From assembly GCA_019649675.1 (NCBI GenBank), contig BOWN01000004.1:1-64000 (forward strand): a DNA stretch of 64,000 nucleotides. Direction: 5' to 3'. Positions 48,306-59,199 of this stretch are shown here, in pieces. Within the stretch, counting starts at the first letter, position 1; every line of letters begins with the position of its first letter. Source of the stretch: Cryomorphaceae bacterium (GTDB taxonomy: Bacteria; Bacteroidota; Bacteroidia; Flavobacteriales; UBA7430). The position numbers and the translations under genes were made by a program. A model generated the notes under the pieces. The model made no database searches. It was not told the origin of the DNA and was given only the letters and a program-made list of their open reading frames with translations.

Positions 48306-50276
48306 ATGAATAAACCTATTACCTTTACTTTGCTAATATTAGCCTTTAAAATTTATGCGCAGGAATCGAATGGTTGCATTGACTCTAGTGCTGTAAATTT
48401 TGATTCAATTGCAACTATCAGCGACTCTTCATGTTTCTATTTCTGTGAAAATACTGAAAATGATATTATCTATTACCAGTGTGATGGTTTTGCTCACCCT
48501 AACATCGATTCTCCTATTATTTATCAACAGAGTATTTCACCTGCTACTCATATAGATTTCCCAACAGGTCTTTGTTATCAACAAAATCCTCCATCGAGTG
48601 GTCCACATAGATCAATGTGGGGTAAATGGGGTGAATATCTATATATGCCGCCACAAAGATACCTTCATAATCTCGAGCATGGTGGAATTGTATTTTTGTA
48701 TCATCCTTGTGTCAATCAAGACTTAATTGATTCGTTAAGAAATGTTGCCTGTTCAGTGCCTGATGATGAAACTGGGGCGTTTAGATATGTTTTAACTCCT
48801 TATCCTAATCTTCAAGCCAATATTGCAGTTCTCTCTTGGGGAAAAACATATCTTAACAATGATTTTAATTCTCAATCTATTAATGAATTTATAAATGAAT
48901 TTTACAGAACTGCACCCGAAGATTTTGGATTTGACGGAACTTATGATAATTTGTTTGTTGGTAGATGTATTAATTTTGGATGTACAGATACTCTTGCATT
49001 AAATTTCGACTCTAATGCTGAAATTAACGATAGTCAGTGTCTTTATGACGAAAGTAATAATCATGATCATGACGAGAGTGATCATAATGATGACCATTCT
49101 GAAACAAATCAATCGAACTATTTGCTTTCAACAGAAATTCAAAATCAGATTGATTCAATTATGACTCTTTATCCTAATTGCACAGACTATCCTATGAATA
49201 TTCTTATGGAATTAGATTCTTTATTTCAAGTTCTAAATTCCATTGAATTTTCTTCTGATGATGAATCAATTGATTCTTTTGGTAATTCTGTTATTTCAGA
49301 TCCAATATTATATGATTACTTATTAAATAATTTCGATGGTATTTTTTCAGGTGGATTAATTGATACGTCTATTTCAAATAATATAGATTTTTTGAATCTT
49401 GATAACCTTGGAATAACTTCTATTGAAGGATTAGAGTATTTTACAAAACTAGAAACTCTTTATGTGAATAATAATGAATTAAGTGAATTACACGGTCTTC
49501 CCGAAAGTCTAAAACACTTAAGATGTCGAAATAACAACTTAAGTGATCTTCATCATTTCACTAGCAATATGACTTATTTAGACGCACGAGGAAACAACAT
49601 AAGTGCAGTTATTGGAATTCCTAATCAAATTGAAACTTTGTATTTGTGCTTTAATGATTTAGTCAATATTGATTTTCCGGATAGTCTAAAATATTTTTTA
49701 TGTGCAAGTAATAATCTTGAATCTCTTCCAGAATTTCCTGAAAATATAATTCAAGTTCTTGTTCAAAATAATAACATCTCCAATCTCCCGGAAATTCCTG
49801 AATCAATGTTGACTTTAACAGTCAATAATAACAATTTGACTTATTTACCTAACATTCCAGAAACACTTCAATCATTAAATATTTTTGGAAATCCATTAGA
49901 GTGTGTGAATAATTATCCTGACCATTTTCAATCACAATTAGATTCATATCCAAATTGTGTTGAATTAAGATACAGTCAAATCATTGAAGCATTTCAGGTT
50001 TGGTATATATCCATTGACTTAGTTGAAGGATGGAATTTAATCGGTTATTCATGTCCTGAACAAAAAAATGTTGTGGATTTGTTACAACCTCATATTGATA
50101 AAATTAAAATAGTAAAAGATTACGAAGGCAATGCTTATTTACCAGAATGGAGTTTTAATGGAATTGGTGAGTTGCAACCTGGTTTTGGTTATCAAATAAA
50201 ACTTTTAGAACCAATAAACAATTTTAGTGTATGTGATTGGTATGAAACAGAATTACCTCAAATAGATGACTACTAA
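48306..50276 (+). CDS. Secreted multidomain protein: DUF3105-like domain, Cys-containing units, His/Asp-rich linker, LRRs and C-terminal WN...AYLPEW module
   Basis: QNPPSSGPHRSMWGKWGEYLYMPPQRYLHNLEHGGIVFLYHPC (DUF3105-like); NNHDHDESDHNDDHSE; repeats LPEIPESMLTLTVNNNNLTYLPNIPETLQSLNIFGNP; WNLIGYSCPEQ...GNAYLPEWSFNGIGELQPGFGYQIKL. Confidence 0.85.
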   Translation: MNKPITFTLLILAFKIYAQESNGCIDSSAVNFDSIATISDSSCFYFCENTENDIIYYQCDGFAHPNIDSPIIYQQSISPATHIDFPTGLCYQQNPPSSGPHRSMWGKWGEYLYMPPQRYLHNLEHGGIVFLYHPCVNQDLIDSLRNVACSVPDDETGAFRYVLTPYPNLQANIAVLSWGKTYLNNDFNSQSINEFINEFYRTAPEDFGFDGTYDNLFVGRCINFGCTDTLALNFDSNAEINDSQCLYDESNNHDHDESDHNDDHSETNQSNYLLSTEIQNQIDSIMTLYPNCTDYPMNILMELDSLFQVLNSIEFSSDDESIDSFGNSVISDPILYDYLLNNFDGIFSGGLIDTSISNNIDFLNLDNLGITSIEGLEYFTKLETLYVNNNELSELHGLPESLKHLRCRNNNLSDLHHFTSNMTYLDARGNNISAVIGIPNQIETLYLCFNDLVNIDFPDSLKYFLCASNNLESLPEFPENIIQVLVQNNNISNLPEIPESMLTLTVNNNNLTYLPNIPETLQSLNIFGNPLECVNNYPDHFQSQLDSYPNCVELRYSQIIEAFQVWYISIDLVEGWNLIGYSCPEQKNVVDLLQPHIDKIKIVKDYEGNAYLPEWSFNGIGELQPGFGYQIKLLEPINNFSVCDWYETELPQIDDY

Positions 50277-50288
50277 ATCAAATATCCT

Positions 50289-50350
50289 TAAAATCAAAAA
50301 TAAAATCTATTAACACCAATTTTTACTAATAGATTTTATTTTTGATTTTA
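50289..50350. terminator. 24-bp perfect AT-rich inverted repeat between convergent genes
   Basis: taaaatcaaaaataaaatctatta ... taatagattttatttttgatttta, 14 nt loop. Confidence 0.7.
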
Positions 50351-50375
50351 ATTATATTTAAAAATATATTATCTC

Positions 50376-51583
50376 TTAATTACTCAATTTTCCTGCTATG
50401 AATGCAGTTGTCCAAGCAGATTGAAAATTAAATCCGCCAGTAATACCATCTATATCCAACACTTCACCTGCAAAATACAAGTCTTTACAGACTACACTTT
50501 GCATAGTTGTAAAATCAACATCAGAAAGGCTTACTCCACCGCAGGTAACAAATTCTTCTTTAAAAGTTGTTTTACCGGAAACAGCATATTCATCATTGAG
50601 TAAAACATTGACCAACTTATTTCTATTTTTCTTTGATAATTCCATCCAAGGAGAATCTGAATTAATTTGCACCTTCTCTAATAAAAATGACCACATTCTG
50701 TTAGGTAATCCAAAAGGATTGACATTTGCTATTTTTTTCTTTCGAGTATGATCAATTTGAGCGTTAATCATTTCATGAACTTCATTTTCACTTTTAACCG
50801 ACAACCAGTTTACTTGAACATTAAACTTGTAATCAAAATCATAGAGCAAGCGGGCACCCCAAGCCGACAACTTTAATATAGCAGGCCCACTCATTCCCCA
50901 GTGAGTGATTAAAATCGGACCAGTGTATTTTAGTTTTGTACCCTGAACTCGGGCAGTTGCATTTTCGACCACCACGCCCATAAGCCTCTTTACAGGATCT
51001 TCAGGCATATTAAATGTAAATAAAGATGGAATTGGACTAATGATTGAGTGGCCAATATTTTTTAACCATTCAAACCCACGGGCTTTTGTACTACCACCAC
51101 TAGCAATAATAACTTTATCAAAATGTTCTTTTGATTCATTAATTACTAGTGTAAATCCACTTTTATCAGGATGCAATTCACTCACTCGAGATTGTTTAAT
51201 AATTTGGATATTTTTTATGAGAGCCTCATGTAAAAAACAATCGATAATAGTTTGCGAGTCATCTGTAACGGGAAACATCCTACCATCAGATTCTGTCTTA
51301 ATGTCAATTCCTCTGGAACGAAACCATGCAACAGTATCCTTTGGCTGAAATATGGAAAATGCCTTTTTTAACTGCTTCGCTCCTCTTGGATAAAATTTTG
51401 AAAGTTGGCTCACATGAAAACAAGCATGGGAAACATTACATCGTCCACCACCCGAAATCTTGACTTTTGACAAAAGCTTATCAGACTTTTCAAAAATTAT
51501 CACCTGAGATTCAGGATGATGTTCCTTTACGGAAAATGCAGAAAGAAACCTGCAGCTCCTCCACCAACAATAGCTACTTTCAT
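50376..51583 (-). CDS. NAD(P)/FAD-dependent oxidoreductase, HI0933/BaiN-like family (N-terminal frameshift)
   Basis: ATG at 51583 gives MKVAIVGGGAAG; SGGGRCNVSHAC; GEVLDIDGITGGFNFQSAWTTAFIAG. Confidence 0.92.
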
Positions 51584-51654
51584 AGTCGTTTAAAATAAAT
51601 ATCTAAACAAAAAAGACCACAAAAGTTGTTGTTTTATTTATCATTTAAGAACAA

Positions 51655-53418
51655 TTAGGAATTAATCTTTCTCATTCTTAAACTTTCGGGAGTTACCTCT
51701 AGGTACTCATCTTCACTAATATATTCCATAGACTCCTCAAGTGAGAAAAGAACTTTAGGAGCGATTTTCATAGCGTCATCAGACCCTGATTTTCTCATGT
51801 TTGTTAATTGCTTCCCCTTTACTAGATTTACTTCCAAATCATTATCTCTAGAATGCTCACCCACAACCTGACCTTTATAGATCACCTCAGCTGGAGCAAC
51901 AAAGAAACGACCTCTATCTTGCAGTCTATTAATCGCAAAACCTGTTGCAGGACCTTGCTCCATGGAGATTAAAGCACCTTTGACTTTGGAAGTAATCTCA
52001 CCTTTATAAGGCATAAACTCTCTAAAACGGTGTGTCATAATTGCCTGACCTGAAGTTGCTGTCAACATATTATTTCGTAAACCTATCAAACCTCTTGAAG
52101 GAATATCAAATTCCAAATGCTGTAAATCGCCTTTAGGTTCCATCACAAGCAGATCACCTTTTCGTTGTGTCACTAATTCAATAGCTTTGCCCGAAAAATC
52201 TTCCGGCACATCAATAACCAGAGTCTCATATGGTTCGCAACTAACACCATCAATAACTTTTTCAATTACCTGTGGCTTTCCAACTTGTAATTCATAACCT
52301 TCACGACGCATCGTTTCAATGAGTACTGACAAGTGAAGTATACCTCGTCCAAATACGTTAAATTTATCCTCTGAATCTGTTGTTTCTACACGTAAGGCAA
52401 GATTTTTTTCAGTTTCTTTAAATAGTCTATCTCTAAGATGACGAGAGGTAACGTACTTACCTTCTTTGCCAAAAAAAGGTGAATTGTTAATTGTAAACAA
52501 CATACTCATTGTAGGCTCGTCTACAGAAATCCTTGGCATAGCTTCCGGATTTTCCAAATCAGCTAAGGTGTCACCTATTTCGAAATCATCTAAACCGATT
52601 ATTGCACAAAGGTCACCACTACGTACCTTATTAACCTCCGTTCTACCCAAACCTTCAAATACAAAGAGTTCTTTAATACGAACCTTTTTATTGACGTCAT
52701 TTTTACATAGCATGTAATCTTTTCCTTTCTCCAAATCACCACGGAAAACGCGTCCAATAGCAATTCTACCTTTAAAACTAGAAAAGTCCAAAGAAGTAAT
52801 TTGCATTTGTGGTGTACCTTTTTGGTAAGGCGCTTCAGGAATAGTTTCTAGAACAGCATCTAATAAAGGAATGATATTATCTGTAGGCTTTTGCCAATCG
52901 GTGCTCATCCATCCTTCTTTAGATGAACCATAAATGGTTACAAAATCTAATTGGTCTTCAGTAGCATCTAAATTAAACATCAAATCAAATACTTGCTCCT
53001 GAACAATATCAGGTGTACAATTTTCTTTATCGACCTTATTTATAACGACAATTGGCTTTAAACCTAAAGAAATTGCTTTACCCAATACAAAACGGGTTTG
53101 AGGCATGGCACCTTCAAAAGCATCTACTAGAAGTAAAACACCATCGGCCATTTTTAAAACACGTTCTACTTCACCACCAAAATCCGCGTGACCAGGTGTA
53201 TCTAAAATGTTAATTTTAACATCTTTATAGTTTGCGGCTACATTCTTTGATAGTATCGTGATTCCTCGTTCTCTCTCTAAATCATTGTTATCAAGAATTA
53301 GTTCTCCCGATTCTTTCCTAGGATCCATAATCTGACATTCGTGGATGATTTTATCTACTAAAGTAGTTTTGCCGTGATCAACGTGTGCAATAATAGCAAT
53401 ATTACGAATAGATTTCAT
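51655..53418 (-). CDS. typA: Translational GTPase TypA/BipA
   Basis: IAIIAHVDHGKTTLVDKI, ERERGITILSKN, NILDTPGHADFGGEVERVL; C-term RKGDLLVMEPKGD. Confidence 0.96.
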   Translation of the reverse strand: MKSIRNIAIIAHVDHGKTTLVDKIIHECQIMDPRKESGELILDNNDLERERGITILSKNVAANYKDVKINILDTPGHADFGGEVERVLKMADGVLLLVDAFEGAMPQTRFVLGKAISLGLKPIVVINKVDKENCTPDIVQEQVFDLMFNLDATEDQLDFVTIYGSSKEGWMSTDWQKPTDNIIPLLDAVLETIPEAPYQKGTPQMQITSLDFSSFKGRIAIGRVFRGDLEKGKDYMLCKNDVNKKVRIKELFVFEGLGRTEVNKVRSGDLCAIIGLDDFEIGDTLADLENPEAMPRISVDEPTMSMLFTINNSPFFGKEGKYVTSRHLRDRLFKETEKNLALRVETTDSEDKFNVFGRGILHLSVLIETMRREGYELQVGKPQVIEKVIDGVSCEPYETLVIDVPEDFSGKAIELVTQRKGDLLVMEPKGDLQHLEFDIPSRGLIGLRNNMLTATSGQAIMTHRFREFMPYKGEITSKVKGALISMEQGPATGFAINRLQDRGRFFVAPAEVIYKGQVVGEHSRDNDLEVNLVKGKQLTNMRKSGSDDAMKIAPKVLFSLEESMEYISEDEYLEVTPESLRMRKINS

Positions 53419-53522
53419 GCTTAAAATTTAAGCTGCGAAATTACACAGAATAAATAAGTGGCTAACTATAATAACAACTTATTTGTCATAAAGAATTTCT
53501 TAAGCTCTTAAAAACTTTGGAT

Positions 53523-55017
53523 TTAATTATAAAATAAATCACATTTTGTTATGGAAAGACAAAACTTTCCATTTGTATTTTCTTCATTAACTCTTGAAGA
53601 GGGTAATTTTACAGCCTTTACTCTAACTATATCTCCTAGCTTATAACCTTTAGATTGAGCGAATCTAAAATTTATTGGAACAGATCCAACATAATATTTT
53701 TCGTTTTTCTTTGATATTTCATCTTCTACTACTTTGTATATATTTCGCTTTGGACGCTTTTCAGACTTTTCAACATATAGTGCTTTATACTTTACACCTT
53801 CATGATTTGCAACTCTTTGAAGTTTTAGTCTAACAAAATCTCCTACTTTAAATCTTTTATCTCCAAAATATTTAAAAGCACCATGCATATCATCGGTAAC
53901 AATAAATTCGGCTAAATCTTTCTCTAAATTTAATCCATAAATAATCCCGTAATACGACTTCCATTCTTGAAAAACATAAGCGACAATATCATTCGACCTA
54001 TTATAACAATAACCTGAATAATCTACTTCTTTATTTACAGATTTAAACCACGAATCATTCGATAATGAACACCAATCATCAGATATATTTTTACCTAACA
54101 TTTGCTTTGATTTAGTGATATTCTTATACAAAGATTTAGCGACATCAAACTTTTTTCCTTAACTAATAAATAAAATAGTTTTGTTTTGGAACGTAATAAC
54201 TGTCCAGGACGGGTGTGACAAATAACGCTTTTACATAAAGCTTGCACTTTACGTTCCTTAACTTCTGATATATCCGAAAGTAATTCCCATGCCAAATATT
54301 CTTTACTTCTCTTTTGTAAGTATGTTAATATCGCTTCTTCTGCCTTCAGTTTATCACCAAGACAATTATATGCCTTGGCTTTGTAGTAATTAACATACGG
54401 AATATTTGAGTAATTTTCTTCTACATATTCTAATTCTTCTAATAAAATATGAACATCTGACTCAATAAGATTATCACGATGGGTTACATTTTTGGCAATA
54501 GTTAGTAAGAGCAACTCACCCAAAGAAGGTTTCTTTTCTCCATCCTCATTTATAGCTTCAAAATGATTTGCTGGTAAATTACGAACACGATATTTTAATA
54601 AAAGATTAATATAGAATCATTTAAATCTTTTGACTCCATCACAGAACTGGTAATAAAAGTAAAAAGACTAGAACCTTTAGGTAATTCAACATCTGAAATG
54701 ATATCATAGAGACGGTCAAATAGATCTGATGAGGCTTCCGCTCGAGTTAATTCTTTAATGAATTTTCCCACCTGCCACATAATATTTTCTTGAATAACCG
54801 AATCTGTCTTTGGGATTTCTAAATCATAAAACTCAATAAGGTAATCAAAAAATTGGTCGGACTGAACTGAATAACAATTCTTTTGAAGCAAGTCTGATAA
54901 AACTTTAGCTAAATCGCGTTTAATAAGATCCTTATTCGATTTAATACTCAATCGCTCTTTGCCAAATCATAAGCTTGGGAAAGATCACCTCTCTTCTTAA
55001 CTCATCAATCACAGACA
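53523..55017 (-). CDS. TPR + S1/CSD-like domain protein, TPR-S1 (TOTE-conflict-system-associated) type (multiple frameshifts)
   Basis: Joined frames: MSVIDELRRE-GDLSQAYDLAKERLSIKSNKDLIKRDLAKVLSDLLQKN; KKPSLGELLLLTIAKNV; YYKAKAYNCLGDKLKAEEAILTYLQKRSKEYLAWELLSDI..RKVQALCKSVICHTRPGQLLRSKTKLFYLLVKE; two OB-like segments GIIYGLNLEKDLAEFIVTDDMHGAFKYFGDKRFKVGDFVRLKLQRVANHEGVKYKALYVEKS and YYVGSVPINFRFAQSKGYKLGDIVRVKAVK. Confidence 0.7.
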
Positions 55018-55187
55018 TAAACAGAATTTAATAGCGCAAAATACAAAAAGCAATCATACGAGAACAATAGAAACATTAATTTCAGTTAACTCGCTTTGTA
55101 ATGATAAAATCTTTTTACAAAAGTATTAATGCATATTATTAAATTATTAGTTACAGTTATTCAAAATTTTATAAGGCCTTAAATTCA

Positions 55188-55195
55188 TATATTTG
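55188..55195 (+). promoter_or_regulatory. Putative -7 box TATATTTG
   Basis: TATATTTG 31 nt before the ATG at 55227. Confidence 0.5.
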
Positions 55196-55226
55196 CGCAT
55201 TAAAAATAGACTCATTAACACTTACT

Positions 55227-57044
55227 ATGGAAGAATTAGACGTAACGAATCAAGTTACAGAAGATGAAAACTCAGAACTGAATACTTCAGAAGGAACAAT
55301 TAAATCTTCTAAAATTATTGAATTAGAAGACTTTTATAAACTTGATACGGAGGACTTAATAACAGCCGTAAAAACAATTGTAGATAAGGCTCCTATCCAT
55401 ACAATAAAAGCACAAATTGATGAAGCTAAAAAGATTTTTTACGATAGAAGTAATAAATCATATAAAACAGCTTTTGATAAGTTTAAATCTGAACAGGAAG
55501 AAACAGAAGAAGAAAATAAAATTGAATTCGAGTATAATTATCCTTATGCAGACGATTTTAAATCTGTTTTAAAACATACAAGACACGCAGAGATGCTTTT
55601 ATAAAAAGCAAGAAAAAGAGATGAAGCAAAATCTCCAAATTAAACTTGGTTTAATTGAAGAGTTAAAAGGATTATTAAATGCCGAAGAAAAAATGAAAGA
55701 AACCTTCGAGCACTTTAAAGACATTCAGGGGCGTTGGAAAGCAGCAGGACAAGTTCCAAAATCAGAACTTAACAACCTCTGGCAAACCTATCACCATCAC
55801 GTAGAAAATTTCTTTGACTACCTTAGAATCAATAACGACTTAAGAGATATTGAATTCAAAAGAAATCTAGAACAAAAAACAGTCCTTTGTGAAAAGCTGA
55901 AGCTGTTTCTAAAGAAGAAAATGTAGATAAAGCATTTACTACTTTACAAGAACTTCACGATGCTTGGAAAGAAATAGGACCTGTAGGTCGAGATCAGAGA
56001 GAAGAAATCTGGGAGCGTTTTCAAACTGCAACTAAAATTGTTCACAAAAATCGAAACGACTACTTCGAAAAACGAAAAGAATCTTTTGAAGAAAACTATC
56101 AATCTAAATTAGGTTTATGTGAACAAGTAGAAAATATTGACTATGCAAATTTGCTACACCATAACAAATGGCAAAAACAAGCTGATCTCATCAATAAATT
56201 AAGAGAAGATTGGAAAAAAATCGGACCAATTAGTCGCGAACAAAATGAAAAATCATGGACGCGATTCATAACTGCTATTAAAATTTTCAACTCTAAAAGA
56301 AACGATTTTTATAAAGACTTAAAGAAAAATCAAAAAGAAAATCTTTTAGTGAAACAAGAAATTGTTGAAAAGGCAGAAGCACTATCAGATAGTACAGATT
56401 GGAAGAACACAGCAAATACTCTTAAAAAGCTACAAAACGATTGGAAAGAATCTGGAATGGCCCCTAAAAAAGAAGCTGATTTGCTATGGAACCGTCTTAA
56501 AAATGCTTGTAACAATTTTTTCAACAACCTAAAAGAACAACAAAAGGTACAGGACAAAGAATTTGAAGAAAACCTTAAATTAAAAGAAAAGTTATTAAAA
56601 GAAGTGGAAGCCTTCAAAAATTCAGGTGACACAAAAAAAGATGTGGAACAAATTAAAGGTTTTATAAATTCTTGGAAAGAGCTTGGAAAAGTACCTCGCA
56701 AAAACATCAAAACAATTGAAGAGACTTTTCGCAAACTAATTGACGCTTATTTTGAGCAATTAGATATGGATAAAGCTGAAAAAAGAGATATCCAATATAA
56801 ATCTAAAATTGAAGCTATTGTTGCAGAAGATGATAAATCTAAATTGAGTGAGGAACTTTTCAAACTTCAACAAAGCGCTAAAAAATGTAAAGAGGAACTC
56901 AGTTTATTAGAAAATAACATCAGCTTCTTTAAAAATGCGAAAGATGACAACCCACTCCTTAAAGAAGTGAGAAAAAACATCGAAAGACAAAAAGAAAAAT
57001 TTGAAGAGATAAAAACTCGGATGGCTTTCGTAAAAAGTATATAA
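55227..57044 (+). CDS. DUF349 domain-containing protein (frameshifted)
   Basis: Repeated W-K--G-VP/PVxR units: FKDIQGRWKAAGQVPKSELNNLWQTYHHHVENFFDYL; LREDWKKIGPISREQNEKSWTRFITAIKIFNSKRNDFY; LQNDWKESGMAPKKEADLLWNRLKNACNNFF. Confidence 0.9.
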
Positions 57045-57087
57045 CTTTAAAGGCATTTTCTAAGAAAATGCCTTTTCTTTTTAAACT

Positions 57088-59085
57088 ATGAATTTCGAAC
57101 TCGTTTCAAAATTTAAACCAACAGGAGATCAACCTCAAGCCATTAAACAAATTGTAGAAGGTTTAAGGCAAGATATTCCCTATCAAACACTTCAGGGTGT
57201 TACGGGCTCTGGAAAAACTTTTACTATGGCAAACGTCGTAAAAGAAGTTAATCGACCCACCCTAGTACTTTGTCATAACAAAACACTTGCAGCTCAATTG
57301 TATGGGGAATTCAAACAATTCTTCCCAAACAATGCTGTTGAATATTTTGTTTCGTATTACGATTACTATCAACCCGAAGCCTACATTCCTCACTCTGGAC
57401 TCTATATTGAAAAAGATCTTTCTATAAATGAAGAAATTGAAAAACTAAGATTAAGTACCTCTTCTGCATTACTATCAGGTCGAAGAGATGTGATTGTAGT
57501 TTCATCGGTTTCCTGTATTTACGGTATTGGAAACCCAGAAGAATTTAGTAAAAATGTTATTGAACTTAAGCAGGGGCAAAACCTAAACCGTCAAAAACTA
57601 CTTTTAGCTTTGGTAGCATCACTTTACTCTAGAACTGAAACCCAATTGGAAAGAGGTCAATTTAGAGTAAAAGGAGATTGTGTGGATATCTTCCCTGCAT
57701 ACTCAGATTTTGGACTGCGCATTTTATTTTGGGATGATGAAATTGAGCATTTAGAATCTTTTGATCCAATTACGGGAAAAAAAATAGACCAATTTGAACA
57801 TCTTAAAATCTATCCTGCCAATATATTTGTGACCTCAAAAGACCGTTTAGATGTCGCAAAACACGATATTCGAACAGATCTTATTAAACAAGTAGACTAT
57901 TTTAAAGAAATTGGTAAACATCTTGAAGCAAAACGCCTGGAAGAAAGGGTGAATTTTGATTTAGAAATGATTCAAGAGTTAGGCTATTGCTCAGGAATAG
58001 AAAACTATTCTCGTTATTTAGATGGAAGAGCACCTGGTTCTAGACCTTTCTGTTTAATAGACTACTTCCCAGAGGATTTCATGCTATTTGTTGATGAAAG
58101 TCACGTAACACTCCCACAGGTTAGAGCCATGTATGGAGGAGACAGATCACGTAAGGAAAATCTCGTTGAATATGGCTTCAGACTTCCCGCAGCAATGGAC
58201 AACAGACCTTTAAGGTTTGATGAATTTGAAGCCATTGTTCCTCAAGTTGTATATGTAAGTGCGACGCCAGCAGATTATGAACTCGAAAAATCTGAGGGTA
58301 TTATTGTAGAACAAATTATACGTCCTACTGGACTTTTAGACCCAATCATTGAAATTCGCCCCACACAAAATCAAATTGATGATTTATTAGAAGAAATAAC
58401 TTTAAGGGTAGAAAAAGACGAACGTATTTTGGTCACAACTTTGACAAAAAGAATGGCGGAAGAGCTTACAACATATCTCACAAAATATAGAATTAGGTGT
58501 CGTTATATACACTCCGATGTAGATACTTTAGAGCGCGTAGAGATTATGCGTGATCTTCGTTTGGGTGCATTTGATGTTCTCATTGGTGTGAATCTATTAC
58601 GTGAAGGATTAGATCTTCCAGAGGTCTCCTTAGTTGCTATTTTAGATGCCGACAAGGAAGGTTTCTTACGTTCTCAACGCTCACTAACTCAAACTGTAGG
58701 AAGAGCAGCAAGACACATCGAAGGAAAGTCTATATTTTACGCAGACAAAACTACCGATTCAATGCAGCGCACAATAGACGACAACAATAGAAAAAGAACC
58801 TTACAGATTAAATACAATGAAGAACATAACATAACACCTTTTGCAAATAAAAAATCTAAGGCAAGTATTCTAGAACAAACTGCAGTGATTGGTAAAAACT
58901 ACAATCAAGCAGCAGAACCAGACAGTTCATTAACTGTAAATGAAGATGAAATTAAATACCTAACAGAAGAAAATAAACGCAAAAAAATTAATGAACTGAG
59001 AAGAGCGATGGAAAAAGCCGCAAAAGAACTTGATTTTGCTGAGGCCGCTCGTTTGCGTGATGCCATTAAAATGTTTAATAAATAA
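57088..59085 (+). CDS. uvrB: Excinuclease ABC subunit B
   Basis: GVTGSGKTFTMANV, YDYYQPEAYIP, DESHVTLPQVRAMYGGDRSRKENLVEYGFRLPAAMDNRPL, C-term UVR motif. Confidence 0.98.
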   Translation: MNFELVSKFKPTGDQPQAIKQIVEGLRQDIPYQTLQGVTGSGKTFTMANVVKEVNRPTLVLCHNKTLAAQLYGEFKQFFPNNAVEYFVSYYDYYQPEAYIPHSGLYIEKDLSINEEIEKLRLSTSSALLSGRRDVIVVSSVSCIYGIGNPEEFSKNVIELKQGQNLNRQKLLLALVASLYSRTETQLERGQFRVKGDCVDIFPAYSDFGLRILFWDDEIEHLESFDPITGKKIDQFEHLKIYPANIFVTSKDRLDVAKHDIRTDLIKQVDYFKEIGKHLEAKRLEERVNFDLEMIQELGYCSGIENYSRYLDGRAPGSRPFCLIDYFPEDFMLFVDESHVTLPQVRAMYGGDRSRKENLVEYGFRLPAAMDNRPLRFDEFEAIVPQVVYVSATPADYELEKSEGIIVEQIIRPTGLLDPIIEIRPTQNQIDDLLEEITLRVEKDERILVTTLTKRMAEELTTYLTKYRIRCRYIHSDVDTLERVEIMRDLRLGAFDVLIGVNLLREGLDLPEVSLVAILDADKEGFLRSQRSLTQTVGRAARHIEGKSIFYADKTTDSMQRTIDDNNRKRTLQIKYNEEHNITPFANKKSKASILEQTAVIGKNYNQAAEPDSSLTVNEDEIKYLTEENKRKKINELRRAMEKAAKELDFAEAARLRDAIKMFNK

Positions 59086-59199
59086 TCAGATTCAAAACTT
59101 AAATAAGTTTCGCTAAAACAACTGTTAAGTTAAACTAAGTTAAGTGATAAATGATTCCGTTAATTATCATTAATATTGTAATTCATAAAAAATGAAACA

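Noticed and set aside
59086-59199. aagttaaactaagttaagtg short repeats upstream of sppA
   Set aside because: Too short and low complexity to support a regulatory or repeat call.
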